A stretch of 39,056 nt of DNA from JAZNOQ01 sp045589215 (GCA_045589215.1 JAZNOQ010000160.1:1-39056), one strand, 5' to 3'; shown: positions 22,769 to 32,160, counted from the stretch's first letter. Notes: generated by a model not told the origin, from the letters alone. Made by a program: numbers and translations.

Positions 22769-25700
22769 TTAGCGGAAAACTACGTTGTCTTTTCCGAGGA
22801 TCCGTTCGATCTCCCGTCGCACGTAATCGCTCATCGCGACACCGTGGGGATACGGGGTGTAAGCCTTCGTCGAACCGTCGTAGACGATCACGGGGAAGCT
22901 CCCGTCATCGAAAATTTCGAGGAGGTTTGAGACCTTAAGATAAGCCTCACACGTGAGATTTTCAAAGCGCAGATAGACCTTCGATACGGGCTTTTCTGCG
23001 CCGCTTGGATGTGCGGATGCCTTCGACTGCGGCTGTGTCCGCACGTCGGAGGATCGCTCCCCGCCTCGCTCTGCCTGATGCGCAACCGTACCCGCGGGTG
23101 GTCTCTTTTCCTGCCGTGCGGAGCTTTCGCTGTATCTACCGTCCTCTACCAGCGGTGTCACGCGTGAAACAAGGATCTTCGCCCTTTCTCCTTCTCCGAG
23201 TGAAAGATTTCCCTCCACGTAAAGTGCCGCATCCTGCACGGCGAGCTGTCCGAATGCCTCGTATTGACGTGGGAAAAGCAGGCATTCGATGTCGTGGTAA
23301 CGATCCTCGAGCGTAAAGAACGCCATCTGTTGATCCTTTTTCGTCATCTTCTTCGTCAAAGAAGAAATGACACCCGCAACGCACACGCTCTGCTTATCGG
23401 GGAAATCCGCATCCTCGCGTGTAAGTGCGCCGATATCGTCCACGGACAGTGCGGCGATATGCTTTCCATAGCTGTCGAGCAGATGCCCCGAGAAATACAT
23501 TCCCGAGCTTTCCTTTTCCTGTAGGAGCTTTTCTCTGACGCTGAATTCAGGCAGGTCGGGATAGGTGAAGCCGACGGGTGCGGAGGCGGTCTCTGCGGTC
23601 TCCGTCATCATCGAAAACATATCGATCTGTCCCGCAACACCGCCGCGGTTCTTATCCTGCACAAGATCGATCAGTCGCTCATAGGATGAGAGAAGCTGAC
23701 TTCTGTACACGCCGAGGCGGTCGAACGCCCCCGACTTGATCAGCGAATCGACCATTCTCCGATTGAGGTCGACCGTCGCCATCCGCTCGACGAAATCCTC
23801 AAAGGAGCGGAAGGGCGCGCGCCGCCGTTCGTCCATCATCGCGCGGACGAACTGCTGTCCGACGTTACGGAGCGCGAGTAGTCCAAAGCGGATATTTCCG
23901 CCGCTGACCGTAAAGTGCATACGGCTTTCATTGATGTCGGGCGGCAGAACAGAGATCCCCATTTTCTGCGCCTCGGCAATATACTCGGCGATCTTTTCGG
24001 CGTTCCCAAGTACCGAGGTGAGCAGTGCCGCGAGGTATTCTTGCGGATGGTGCGCCTTCAGATACGCCGTACGGAAGGAGAGGACGGCGTACGCCGCCGC
24101 GTGGCTCTTGTTGAATGCGTAATTCGCAAAGGAGGACATATCGTCAAAGAGCTTACTTGCCTTCTCTGCAGAAACGCCGCGCTCCTCCGCGCCCTTTAAG
24201 AATGCATCGCGCTCCGCCTCCATCACATCGTGCTTTTTCTTCGACATCGCACGGCGCACGATATCCGCGTGACCGAAGGTGTATCCCGCGACCTCGCGGA
24301 AGATCTGCATCACCTGCTCCTGATATACGACGCATCCATAGGTCGAGCGCAGGATCGGCTCAAGGCACGGAATATCGTATCGGATCGTTTCGGGGTGATG
24401 CCGCCCTTCGATATATTTCGGGATCGAATCCATCGGTCCCGGGCGGTAAAGAGCGATCGCCGCGATGATATCGTCGATCGAATCGGGGGCAAAGCTCACG
24501 AGCGTCTGCCGCATCCCCGCCGATTCAAGCTGAAACACCCCGAGGGTATTGCCCGACGAGATCAGACGGTAGGTATCGGGATCGTCAAAATCGACCGCTT
24601 CAAGTGAAAAATCGGGGGTGTGCTCGCGGATCATCTCCTCTGCATCGTGCAGGATCGTGAGATAGCGAAGCCCGAGGAAATCGAATTTCAGAAGTCCGAG
24701 CTTCGCAACAGTATCCATATCGTACTGCGTGATCACAACGTCTCCGCTCATCGACTGCGGCACGTACTCGGAGATCGGCTTTGAGGTGATCACAACGCCC
24801 GCCGCGTGGATCGAAACGTTTCGCGGCATTCCTTCGAGCATTGCGGCGGTATCAACAAGCCTCTGCACCGCCTCGGAGGACTCGTAAAGCACCTTCAAGT
24901 CGGGCATTTTGAGAGCGTCCGCGATCGTGATCCCAAGCTCTCTGGGGATCGCACGGGCGACGGCATCGACCTCCCCGTAGGACATTCCCATCACACGTCC
25001 CGTGTCACGGATCGCTGCGCGTGCCGCGAGCGTACCGAAGGTAATGATCTGCGACACATGGTCCTGTCCGTACCGCTCGGTGACGTACCTTATCACCTCG
25101 TCTCTGCGGTTGTAGCAGAAATCAACGTCAATATCGGGCATACTGACGCGTTCGGGATTGAGAAAGCGCTCGAACAGAAGGTCAAACCGAAGCGGATCGA
25201 CGTCTGTGATCGACAAAAGATACGCGACAAGGCTTCCCGCCCCCGAGCCTCTGCCGGGGCCGACGGGGATGGCCGCCTTCTTCGCAAAATTGACGTAATC
25301 CTGCACGATCAGGAAATATTCGGCGTACCCCATTTCATTGATCACGGACAGCTCGTAATCCATCCGCGCGCGGTAATCCTCTTCCTTGTAGCCCCTCGAC
25401 GGGATCACACCGCTTTCCTTACGCGCCTTGAAGCCCGCAAGCGCGAGAAAGCGCAGGTAGGATGCGGCATCCATTCCCCCGGGGATCTGAAAGGTCGGGA
25501 GATAAAGGTGGTCAAAATCAAAGTCAAACGAGCATCGCTCTGCGATCTTCACCGTGTTTTCAAGCGCACCCGGGATCTTTCCGAACAGCATCCGCATTTC
25601 GGTCGAATCCTTATAGTAAAATTCGTCGGTCGCAAAGCCCGAGGGGCGACCGTCCGCAAGCGTTGTTCCCGTCTGAATGCACATCAGGGTCGCTTGCGTG

Positions 25701-26368
25701 TCGGCATCCTTCCGTCTGAGATAGTGGCAATCGTTCGTCGCAACCACGGGCAGTCCCGCGTTTTCAGCAAGGCTGACAAGCGACGAAAGAAGCTGCTCCT
25801 CCTCGGCAAGCCCGTGGTTCTGAATTTCAATAAAGAAATTTCCTTCTCCGAAGAGACGCGACATTTCCATCGCCTCACGCTCGGCACCCGTAAAATCTCC
25901 CGCCGAAAGGAGACGCGGGATCTTTCCCGCAATACAGCCCGAAAGAGCGATCAAGCCCTCGTGATAGCGTTCGAGCAGCTCCTTATCGACACGCGGACGG
26001 CTGTAAAAGCCCTCGGTAAAGCCGCGCGACACAAGCTGCATCAGGTTGTGATATCCAACTGCGTTTTCGCACAGAAGCACAAGATGGTGATAATTCGCCT
26101 CCCCCGCGTTGCCTCTGTCAAAGCGCGAGCGCGGCGCGACGTAGACCTCACATCCGATGATCGGCTTTACCCCTGCGTCGCGGCAGGCACGGTAAAACGC
26201 TACCGCGCCGTAGAGCACGCCGTGGTCAGTGATCGCAACCGCCGTGTGTCCGCACTCCTTCACGCGCGCGGGAATATCGGCGATGCGGCAGGCACCGTCG
26301 AGCAGACTGTATTCCGAGTGAAGATGCAAATGGACGAAATCCCCCGTCCTTTGTGCCGTTTCCGTCAT
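22769..26368 (-). CDS. dnaE: DNA polymerase III alpha subunit, DnaE type
   Basis: This is a replicative polymerase catalytic subunit of 1199 residues. The N-terminal PHP domain has HLHLHSEYSLLDG (13-25). The polymerase core shows the PGRGSGAGSLVAY motif (371-383) and PDIDVDF (411-417) with catalytic Asp 412 and 414, followed by the beta-binding and OB regions. An unusually hydrophilic linker (Gln/Arg/Ser/Pro-rich, about 1080-1125) separates the OB fold from a final 70-residue C-terminal domain common in clostridial DnaE proteins. In Bacillota it usually works with PolC; polC is not in this window. It is the last gene of the murB-whiA-dnaE unit. Confidence 0.98.
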   Translation of the reverse strand: MTETAQRTGDFVHLHLHSEYSLLDGACRIADIPARVKECGHTAVAITDHGVLYGAVAFYRACRDAGVKPIIGCEVYVAPRSRFDRGNAGEANYHHLVLLCENAVGYHNLMQLVSRGFTEGFYSRPRVDKELLERYHEGLIALSGCIAGKIPRLLSAGDFTGAEREAMEMSRLFGEGNFFIEIQNHGLAEEEQLLSSLVSLAENAGLPVVATNDCHYLRRKDADTQATLMCIQTGTTLADGRPSGFATDEFYYKDSTEMRMLFGKIPGALENTVKIAERCSFDFDFDHLYLPTFQIPGGMDAASYLRFLALAGFKARKESGVIPSRGYKEEDYRARMDYELSVINEMGYAEYFLIVQDYVNFAKKAAIPVGPGRGSGAGSLVAYLLSITDVDPLRFDLLFERFLNPERVSMPDIDVDFCYNRRDEVIRYVTERYGQDHVSQIITFGTLAARAAIRDTGRVMGMSYGEVDAVARAIPRELGITIADALKMPDLKVLYESSEAVQRLVDTAAMLEGMPRNVSIHAAGVVITSKPISEYVPQSMSGDVVITQYDMDTVAKLGLLKFDFLGLRYLTILHDAEEMIREHTPDFSLEAVDFDDPDTYRLISSGNTLGVFQLESAGMRQTLVSFAPDSIDDIIAAIALYRPGPMDSIPKYIEGRHHPETIRYDIPCLEPILRSTYGCVVYQEQVMQIFREVAGYTFGHADIVRRAMSKKKHDVMEAERDAFLKGAEERGVSAEKASKLFDDMSSFANYAFNKSHAAAYAVLSFRTAYLKAHHPQEYLAALLTSVLGNAEKIAEYIAEAQKMGISVLPPDINESRMHFTVSGGNIRFGLLALRNVGQQFVRAMMDERRRAPFRSFEDFVERMATVDLNRRMVDSLIKSGAFDRLGVYRSQLLSSYERLIDLVQDKNRGGVAGQIDMFSMMTETAETASAPVGFTYPDLPEFSVREKLLQEKESSGMYFSGHLLDSYGKHIAALSVDDIGALTREDADFPDKQSVCVAGVISSLTKKMTKKDQQMAFFTLEDRYHDIECLLFPRQYEAFGQLAVQDAALYVEGNLSLGEGERAKILVSRVTPLVEDGRYSESSARQEKRPPAGTVAHQAERGGERSSDVRTQPQSKASAHPSGAEKPVSKVYLRFENLTCEAYLKVSNLLEIFDDGSFPVIVYDGSTKAYTPYPHGVAMSDYVRREIERILGKDNVVFR

Positions 26369-26409
26369 TTTCCGTGCTCCTTTCCGATCAAGCGTCTGCG
26401 GGCAGAGGC

Positions 26410-27366
26410 TTACTCTTCTCCCCCGTCGCCCTTTTGTGCGGCATCCGCCTCGATTTCGCGTGCCGCCTCCATGATACGCCTGAGGCGATTGTTCAGCCCC
26501 GATTTCGTAATCGGCGGAACGTGCCGTGCCGCAAGCTTTGAAAGGCTGTCATCGTCATATTCAAGGCGCAAAACCGCCGTCTCGCGCAGCTCTGCGGGAA
26601 GACGCTCGATCTCCCCCGAGAGAAAAAGCACCTTGACCGCCTCGATCTGTACAAGGGCGGCGTTGACCGTTTTCTCAAGATTTTTCATTTCGCAGTTTGT
26701 GAGACGGTTTTCCGATACTCGGATCTGCCGTTCGATCTGCTTGTCCGCGATCGCAAAATAAAATCCGTTTTCTCCGATAAGCGAGAAAAACTCCCCGATC
26801 AGCGTGCTTTTTTTATAGTATAGTCCGATCTTATCCCGCCGCGTGACCCGTCTCGGTGGCTCACCGTCCTCCGAAAGGAGAGATGCGACCGCGTCCGCAC
26901 GCGCAGGCGGAAGCCTGAACTCAAGATGAAACGCGGTCTCGGGATCGCTGATGCTGCCGCTTCCGAGAAAGATCCCGCGAAAAAACGCCGCACGGCATTC
27001 GGGGCATTTTAGGGATAGCACCTCGCGCCGAAGTCCGAGATCCTCGGGGAGCGGAGCTTCCACGCCGCGCAGGAATTTTGACACGGGCTTTGACGAAAAC
27101 GTGATCGAATAGGTCTTATGCCCGGGGCGGCTTCCGCAATTGATCTCTGCGTCGCGCCCGAAGCGCAGCTTCAGAAGTCGCTGCGCAAGCTCTGCTACCC
27201 CCTCGTGTTCGGTGCGGAAGATCAGAAACTCCTCGTCTCTCGCGGCGGTCTCTGCGGGAAGTCTTTCAACACCAAGAAGAAGTCCGCAGGCAAGCGCACG
27301 GCTACAGCAGACCTTCTTCGGCTCGTTTGCGAGGATGGTATTTTTTAACGTGTCCGAATAACTCAA
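26410..27366 (-). CDS. whiA: DNA-binding protein WhiA
   Basis: WhiA is a bipartite DNA-binding protein involved in sporulation in Streptomyces and in division and chromosome segregation in Bacillus. The 318-residue protein has a degenerate LAGLIDADG homing-endonuclease-like N-terminal domain (FFRGIFLGSGSISDP) without catalytic residues, and a C-terminal helix-turn-helix region (SLSKLAARHVPPITKSGLNN then RLRRIMEAA). The start is TTG at 27366, overlapping the murB stop as TTGA; GGGAGG lies 9 bases upstream inside murB, supporting it. The usual neighbours rapZ and yvcK are absent between murB and whiA. Confidence 0.95.
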   Translation of the reverse strand: MSYSDTLKNTILANEPKKVCCSRALACGLLLGVERLPAETAARDEEFLIFRTEHEGVAELAQRLLKLRFGRDAEINCGSRPGHKTYSITFSSKPVSKFLRGVEAPLPEDLGLRREVLSLKCPECRAAFFRGIFLGSGSISDPETAFHLEFRLPPARADAVASLLSEDGEPPRRVTRRDKIGLYYKKSTLIGEFFSLIGENGFYFAIADKQIERQIRVSENRLTNCEMKNLEKTVNAALVQIEAVKVLFLSGEIERLPAELRETAVLRLEYDDDSLSKLAARHVPPITKSGLNNRLRRIMEAAREIEADAAQKGDGGEE

Positions 27367-28307
27367 AGCGGCTCGCCTCCCATCGTTCTGACTTCACCTT
27401 CAAGGAGATATCCCGTTTCGCAAAGCACCCTCTCTCGGACGAGGGCGGCAAGTCGGCGCACGTCCCTTTCGGTCGCACCGCCACGGTTGATAACGAAGCC
27501 CGCGTGCTTCAAAGAGATCTCCGCACCGCCGACGCGCGTTCCCTTGAGACCGCAATCCTCGATCAGCTTTCCCGCAAATGCACCCTGCGGGCGCTTAAAA
27601 AAGCTTCCCGCACTTGGGAATTCGAGGGGTTGCTTCTCCTTTCTCTCCTTAAGAAGCCGCTTCATTTCAACATGGATCGCCGTTTTGTCCCCAGCCGAAA
27701 GGCGGAAGGTCGCGGACAGCACCGTCTCACAGGGCGCACTAAGATAGACACTCCTTCTGTATCCGTACAGATGTGCATCAAGACCCCGCTCAAGTACCTC
27801 GTCGGGAGCATTTGTGTCAACGTAACGCGAGGAAACGAGGATCCCCGCGACCTCCCCGCCGTACGCACCCGCGTTCATCACGACCGCACCGCCAACCGTT
27901 CCGGGAATACCGTAAAGGAACTCCGCACCCGTGAGAGCGCGCTCTGCCGCCGCCTTCGTCAGCGCGGAGAGGCTCGCCCCCGCCCCTGCCGTCACGAGAA
28001 CTCCCCCGTCCGCGTCCTCCGAAAAGGTAATTTCGTTAAGTCCGCCCGTAAAGAGCACCGCGCCGTCATAACCCGCATCGGGGCAAAGAAGATTGCTCCC
28101 GCCCCCGATCACGAAAAGCGGAACACCGCTTTCCTTTACCGCGGAGAGTGCGAGAAGTGCCTCGGCTTCACTTTTCGGAAAGATCCCAAGTGCCGCGTCT
28201 CCACCGATACGGAAGGTCGTATGACGCGCGAGAGATACCCCATATTCACACGCAATTCCGCGCTCCGAAAGAGTGCTATTCAGTTCGGGGATTCCTATCT
28301 GCGACAT
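27363..28307 (-). CDS. murB: UDP-N-acetylenolpyruvoylglucosamine reductase
   Basis: MurB reduces the enolpyruvyl group to lactyl, giving UDP-N-acetylmuramic acid for peptidoglycan. The 314-residue FAD enzyme shows TTFRIGGDA, IGGGSNLL, GIPGTVGGAVVMNAGAYGGE, the GYRRSVY segment and SAGSFFKRP with the catalytic Ser. The length and the motif set fit the shorter (type II) MurB of Gram-positives. ATG 28307 is chosen for the GGAGGG about 9 bases upstream. It is the promoter-proximal gene of the murB-whiA-dnaE unit. Confidence 0.96.
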   Translation of the reverse strand: MSQIGIPELNSTLSERGIACEYGVSLARHTTFRIGGDAALGIFPKSEAEALLALSAVKESGVPLFVIGGGSNLLCPDAGYDGAVLFTGGLNEITFSEDADGGVLVTAGAGASLSALTKAAAERALTGAEFLYGIPGTVGGAVVMNAGAYGGEVAGILVSSRYVDTNAPDEVLERGLDAHLYGYRRSVYLSAPCETVLSATFRLSAGDKTAIHVEMKRLLKERKEKQPLEFPSAGSFFKRPQGAFAGKLIEDCGLKGTRVGGAEISLKHAGFVINRGGATERDVRRLAALVRERVLCETGYLLEGEVRTMGGEPL

Positions 28308-28338
28308 TTCTCTTCCCTCCGTTGTTCTTTTCACTATC

Positions 28339-28367
28339 ATTATACTATCTTTCACGGCAGTTTGCAA
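28339..28367 (-). promoter_or_regulatory. murB-whiA-dnaE promoter
   Basis: A minus-strand TTGCAA (28367-28362), a 17-base spacer and TATAAT (28344-28339) lie 32 bases before the murB start. No other promoter is obvious inside the unit. Confidence 0.75.
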
Positions 28368-28397
28368 GTGCGGGCGGAAATTTTTTTCAAAAGAAAT

Positions 28398-28427
28398 AAA
28401 GGCTGAGTCTCGGACTCAGCCTTTTTT
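28398..28427. terminator. Terminator after the carboxyltransferase operon
   Basis: AAAGGCTGAGTC (28398-28409) pairs with GACTCAGCCTTT (28413-28424) around TCG. A T-rich flank exists in both directions. It closes the minus-strand operon ending at 28437 and separates it from the murB promoter. The GGCTGAGTC core resembles the arm at 10805-10820. Confidence 0.85.
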
Positions 28428-28436
28428 ATAGATCGA

Positions 28437-29852
28437 TCAACAAACGTGCACACCGAGCTTTGCGTCACCGTTCTTCGCATCAAGTCCGAACTTCTCGTTC
28501 TTTCTCTTCTCGAAAAACTTGAGCGCAACCTGCTCGAACAGCGCGTAGGACAGTACATCCTCGTCCTGCTCCAGATACGGAGCGATCTCGCTGCGGAGCT
28601 TATCAAGCTCGGGCTCAAGCAGATCTGCGGGACGGCAGGTGATCGCCTCCGCGTCGCCGATGATCTTCTTTACAAATGCGGGATCGGACTCCATCGGAGT
28701 CTTGCCGTATTCGCCGCGCATCAGAGCCTTAAATTCCTTCGTGACCATCTTATACCGCTCGCCGCCGATGACGTTCATCACCGCCTGCGTACCGACGATC
28801 TGCGAGGACGGCGTAACGAGAGGCGGGTAGCCCGCATCCGCACGCACGCGCGGAACCTCCTCAAGCACCTCGGGAAGCGCATCGGAGCGTCCCATCTGCT
28901 TCAGCTGGGAAACGAGGTTCGACAGCATTCCGCCGGGAACCTGATAGAGAAGCCCGTTGACATCGACCTTCATCACCTTCGGGTCAAGCAGTCCGCTTGC
29001 GAGGTACTTTTCGCGGATGGGCGTAAAATACTTCGTTACCGCGTCAAGCTCGTGCAGGTCGATCCCCGTATCGTACGGCGTGCCCGCGAGGGTCGCGACG
29101 ATCGCCTCGGTCGGAGGCTGGGACGTGCCGAGTGCAAGAGGCGAGATCGCGGTGTCGATCACGTCGACGCCCGCCTCGACTGCCTTCAGATAGGTCATCG
29201 AGCCAAGTCCCGTTGTGTAGTGCGTATGAAGCTGGATCGGAACCTTGACGGTCTCCTTCAGAAGCTTTACAAGCTCAAACGCATCATAAGGCAGGAGAAG
29301 TCCCGCCATATCCTTGATACAGATCGAGTCTGCGCCCATCTCCTCAAGCGTCTTTGCGTACTTTGCGAAATATTCGTTCGTGTAGATCTCGCCCGTCGTG
29401 TAGCTGATCGCCGCCTGAACGTGGCCGCCCTCGCGCTTCGTCGCGTCGATCGCGGTCTTCAGGTTTCTCGGATCGTTCAGCGCATCGAAAATTCGGAGGA
29501 TATCAATACCGTTCGCGATCGACTTCTGTACGAAGTATGCGACGACGTCGTCCGAATAGTGACGGTAGCCGAGAATATTCTGTCCGCGGAAAAGCATCTG
29601 AAGCTTCGTATTCTTCACGCCGTCGCGGATCTTTCTGAGTCTCTCCCACGGATCCTCATTGAGGAAGCGCAGACAGCTGTCAAAGGTCGCGCCGCCCCAT
29701 GCCTCGAGAGAATGATAGCCGATCTTGTCGAGTGTCGAAAGGATCGGGAGCATCTCGTCGATGGTCATACGGGTCGCAACGAGAGACTGATGTGAGTCAC
29801 GGAGGATCGTCTCCGTGAGCTTGATCTGTTTTTTCTGTGTATTATCTGCCAT
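28437..29852 (-). CDS. OadA/PycB/5S-type biotin-dependent carboxyltransferase subunit
   Basis: This is the pyruvate/oxaloacetate carboxyltransferase subunit of 471 residues, without a fused biotin domain. It starts with the DRE-TIM signature TETILRDSHQSL, has MLFRGQN, ICIKDMAGLL with the Lys that is carbamylated in the family, and QLHTHYTTG providing two metal-binding His. Homologues are oxaloacetate decarboxylase alpha, pyruvate carboxylase subunit B and the transcarboxylase 5S subunit. The biotin carrier is the next gene upstream in the operon, 63 bases away. It has a strong AGGAGG site. It transfers CO2 between pyruvate/oxaloacetate and biotin; direction cannot be inferred. Confidence 0.93.
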   Translation of the reverse strand: MADNTQKKQIKLTETILRDSHQSLVATRMTIDEMLPILSTLDKIGYHSLEAWGGATFDSCLRFLNEDPWERLRKIRDGVKNTKLQMLFRGQNILGYRHYSDDVVAYFVQKSIANGIDILRIFDALNDPRNLKTAIDATKREGGHVQAAISYTTGEIYTNEYFAKYAKTLEEMGADSICIKDMAGLLLPYDAFELVKLLKETVKVPIQLHTHYTTGLGSMTYLKAVEAGVDVIDTAISPLALGTSQPPTEAIVATLAGTPYDTGIDLHELDAVTKYFTPIREKYLASGLLDPKVMKVDVNGLLYQVPGGMLSNLVSQLKQMGRSDALPEVLEEVPRVRADAGYPPLVTPSSQIVGTQAVMNVIGGERYKMVTKEFKALMRGEYGKTPMESDPAFVKKIIGDAEAITCRPADLLEPELDKLRSEIAPYLEQDEDVLSYALFEQVALKFFEKRKNEKFGLDAKNGDAKLGVHVC

Positions 29853-29915
29853 TTTTGAATGAACCTCCTATCGCTTCGGCAACCGTTCGGGGGTCGCCTC
29901 CCGTAAGAAAAGGAC

Positions 29916-30347
29916 TCAGTTCAGGGTCAGGAGAACCTGATCAGCGGTAACCGATGCGCCGCTCTGTACCGCAACGCTTGCAACGACACCGTCCTCGGGT
30001 GCGCAGATGTCATTTTCCATCTTCATCGCCTCAAGAACGAGCAGGACCTCGCCCTTCTTGACCGATGCGCCAACCGATGCGTTGACCTTTACGATCGTTC
30101 CGGGGAACGGAGCCTTCACCGCGATCTTTCCTTCACCGCCTGCAGGCGCTGCTGCGGGTGCGGGTGCCGCCTCGGGAGCGGGTGCTGCTGCGGGTGCAGG
30201 AGCTGCTACTACGGGAGCGGGAGCCACGGGAGCTACGGGGGCGGGAGCTGCGGCGGTAACGACGGGGGCTGCATAGGTGCCTGCCGAAACCTCCTCAACG
30301 ACAACGTCATAAACAACACCGTTTACGGTAACTGCAAACTTTCTCAT
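29916..30347 (-). CDS. Biotin carboxyl carrier protein
   Basis: This 143-residue carrier is organised like the gamma/1.3S subunits of biotin-dependent decarboxylases and transcarboxylase. A short N-terminal domain (1-25) is followed by a long Ala/Pro-rich flexible linker (about 26-70) and a lipoyl/biotinyl domain (73-143) with the biotinylation motif EAMKMEN, Lys 109. The swinging arm would shuttle CO2 between the OadA-like and MmdA-like subunits encoded on either side. Confidence 0.95.
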   Translation of the reverse strand: MRKFAVTVNGVVYDVVVEEVSAGTYAAPVVTAAAPAPVAPVAPAPVVAAPAPAAAPAPEAAPAPAAAPAGGEGKIAVKAPFPGTIVKVNASVGASVKKGEVLLVLEAMKMENDICAPEDGVVASVAVQSGASVTADQVLLTLN

Positions 30348-30418
30348 GATTTTATATCTCCTCTTTACTTGTTGTATTTACTTTATATAGCTTAATAGGG
30401 ATTTTCGTTTCAATGTGA

Positions 30419-30772
30419 TTATTTGGATACGCGGTTCCAAGCGCCGCCTCTCTTCTTAAAGGAAACCACACGGAAGCCCGTCGGAAGCGAGGACTTTCCA
30501 CCGTTTTCCATTTCAAGGTAGACCGCAACCGCCGCTGTGATCGCCGCTGTAAGTGCCTGATCCTCGGTCACAACGATCGATGCGGCGATTGCCGCCGCGA
30601 TCGCCGCGTCATCGGGATTTCCGACCGCAGTGCTTTTCGCTTCCTCGCGGGGACGGCGAATGAGTGCCACAAGACCGTAGAGAGCAAGCAAAGCGAGAAC
30701 CGCAAGGCCGATATAAACGACCGCAGGCGGTATCGACTCGGGGATCAAGGAGGTGAGGGATTGTCCGTTCAT
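30419..30772 (-). CDS. OadG-like small membrane subunit
   Basis: This 117-residue protein has a single membrane helix (about 17-38) followed by RRPREE and a soluble region with an Ala-rich stretch. The layout (one helix, then DDAAIAAAIAASIVV, then a basic C-terminus with GGAWNRVSK) is that of the gamma/delta subunits (OadG, MmdD family) that hold sodium-pump decarboxylases together at the membrane. It lies between the biotin carrier and the MmdA-like gene. No beta subunit gene accompanies it. Confidence 0.75.
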   Translation of the reverse strand: MNGQSLTSLIPESIPPAVVYIGLAVLALLALYGLVALIRRPREEAKSTAVGNPDDAAIAAAIAASIVVTEDQALTAAITAAVAVYLEMENGGKSSLPTGFRVVSFKKRGGAWNRVSK

Positions 30773-30786
30773 ACTCAGTTCCCCCT

Positions 30787-32160
30787 TCAGAGCGGCAGGG
30801 TGGAATGTCTGCGGCTCGGCGTGCCCTCTGCCTTCGAGATCAGCATCGCGACAGCAGCCGCAAGACGTGCGCGCAGCTCCTCGGGAGCGATGATATCATC
30901 AACCTCGCCGCGGCAAGCCGCCTCTGCGGGAGATGCGTACGCATCCTGCCATTCCTTTTCGAGCGCTTCGCGGCTCACGTCCTCCGATACACGGTCGTTC
31001 CAAAGGAATGCCACCGAGGAAGCGGGAGACAAGAGGCTGATCGAAGCATCGGGAAGCGCAAACACGACGTCTGCGCCGAGTGCCTTCGCACCCGTGAGCG
31101 TGAAGCCTGCGCCGTATGCCTTACCAACCACCGCCGTAATGACGGGGCATTCTGCACTTGCATACGCACCTGCGAGCTTCGCAAGCTCCTGTGCAGTCGC
31201 TGGAATCGATTCATTCTTAAGTCCGACCGAATCAACGAGGTTTACAAGCGGAATACCGAACGCGTCACAGAAGGAGATCAGCTTCGCAGCCTTTCTTGCC
31301 TCTTCAGCGCCGATCGCGCCGCCATTTTCCGAAGCATTGCCCGCGATCACGCCGCAAACGACGCCCGAGAGGGAAAGAAATCCTGTCGAAACGCCCTCGC
31401 CGTAGCCCGCATAAAGCTCGTAATATTCGCCGCCGTCTGCGATCTCACGAAGCGAAGCCGCAAGGTCTTCCTTGTTCCACGCAACCGCACGGTTCGGATC
31501 GTCCGAGGATTCGACCACAGCCGTTCCCTCCGCGTTGTTTGCGGGAAGGAGCGAAAGGAGTGTCTTTACAGAGGCGAATGCTTCACTTTCATTTTCGGTC
31601 TCGACCGCAACGAGACCGTCGATCTCGGGAGCGATCTTATTTTCATCATACGAAGGGCTGAGATAGACCTCACCGTTCTCACGTGCAAGCACGACGAAGT
31701 CGGACATAGCCGCAACCGTAGCGGCACTGCCTGCGCATACGCCGTCGATCACCGCGATCTGCGGAATGACACCTGACGCCTTCGCGACCGACTTCATCCA
31801 TGCACCGTACGCCGCCATCGAAGCCGCGCCGTCGTAGATCGAAGCACCTGCGCTGTCGAGCACACCGACGATCGGCGCGCCGTTCTTCACTGCGAGCGAA
31901 TAGATCTGCTCGATCTTGCGTGCATAAAGCGCGTCGATCGCGCCCTTCTGCCGTCCGTTATCCTGGAAATATGCAAACACGAGCTTGCCGTCCACCGCAC
32001 CGTAGCCGGTAACGACGCCCTCAAACTCGGCGCTGTCTCCGTTTCTTCTGAGATGCGCGCCGATCTCCACGAAGGTGCCCGCATCGAAAAACGCTTCAGC
32101 ACGGCGATTACCCTCGCCGTTTTCGTGCGACACCGTATAATTCAAATTCAAGCCACTCAT
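30787..32160 (-). CDS. Acyl-CoA carboxyltransferase subunit, MmdA/12S-like (divergent)
   Basis: This is a crotonase-fold carboxyltransferase of 457 residues made of two halves, like methylmalonyl-CoA decarboxylase alpha, propionyl-CoA carboxylase beta and the transcarboxylase 12S subunit. FDAGTFVEIG and EGVVTGYGAVDGKLVFAYFQD are clear. The oxyanion-hole segments differ from the usual forms: DSAGASI (102-108) instead of DSGGARI, GVCAGSA (140-146) instead of GPCAGGA, and KAYGAGF instead of KAYGGAY. That is common to a poorly characterised clostridial branch, so the acyl-CoA used is uncertain. It is the first gene of the operon, 14 bases before oadG. Confidence 0.88.
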   Translation of the reverse strand: MSGLNLNYTVSHENGEGNRRAEAFFDAGTFVEIGAHLRRNGDSAEFEGVVTGYGAVDGKLVFAYFQDNGRQKGAIDALYARKIEQIYSLAVKNGAPIVGVLDSAGASIYDGAASMAAYGAWMKSVAKASGVIPQIAVIDGVCAGSAATVAAMSDFVVLARENGEVYLSPSYDENKIAPEIDGLVAVETENESEAFASVKTLLSLLPANNAEGTAVVESSDDPNRAVAWNKEDLAASLREIADGGEYYELYAGYGEGVSTGFLSLSGVVCGVIAGNASENGGAIGAEEARKAAKLISFCDAFGIPLVNLVDSVGLKNESIPATAQELAKLAGAYASAECPVITAVVGKAYGAGFTLTGAKALGADVVFALPDASISLLSPASSVAFLWNDRVSEDVSREALEKEWQDAYASPAEAACRGEVDDIIAPEELRARLAAAVAMLISKAEGTPSRRHSTLPL

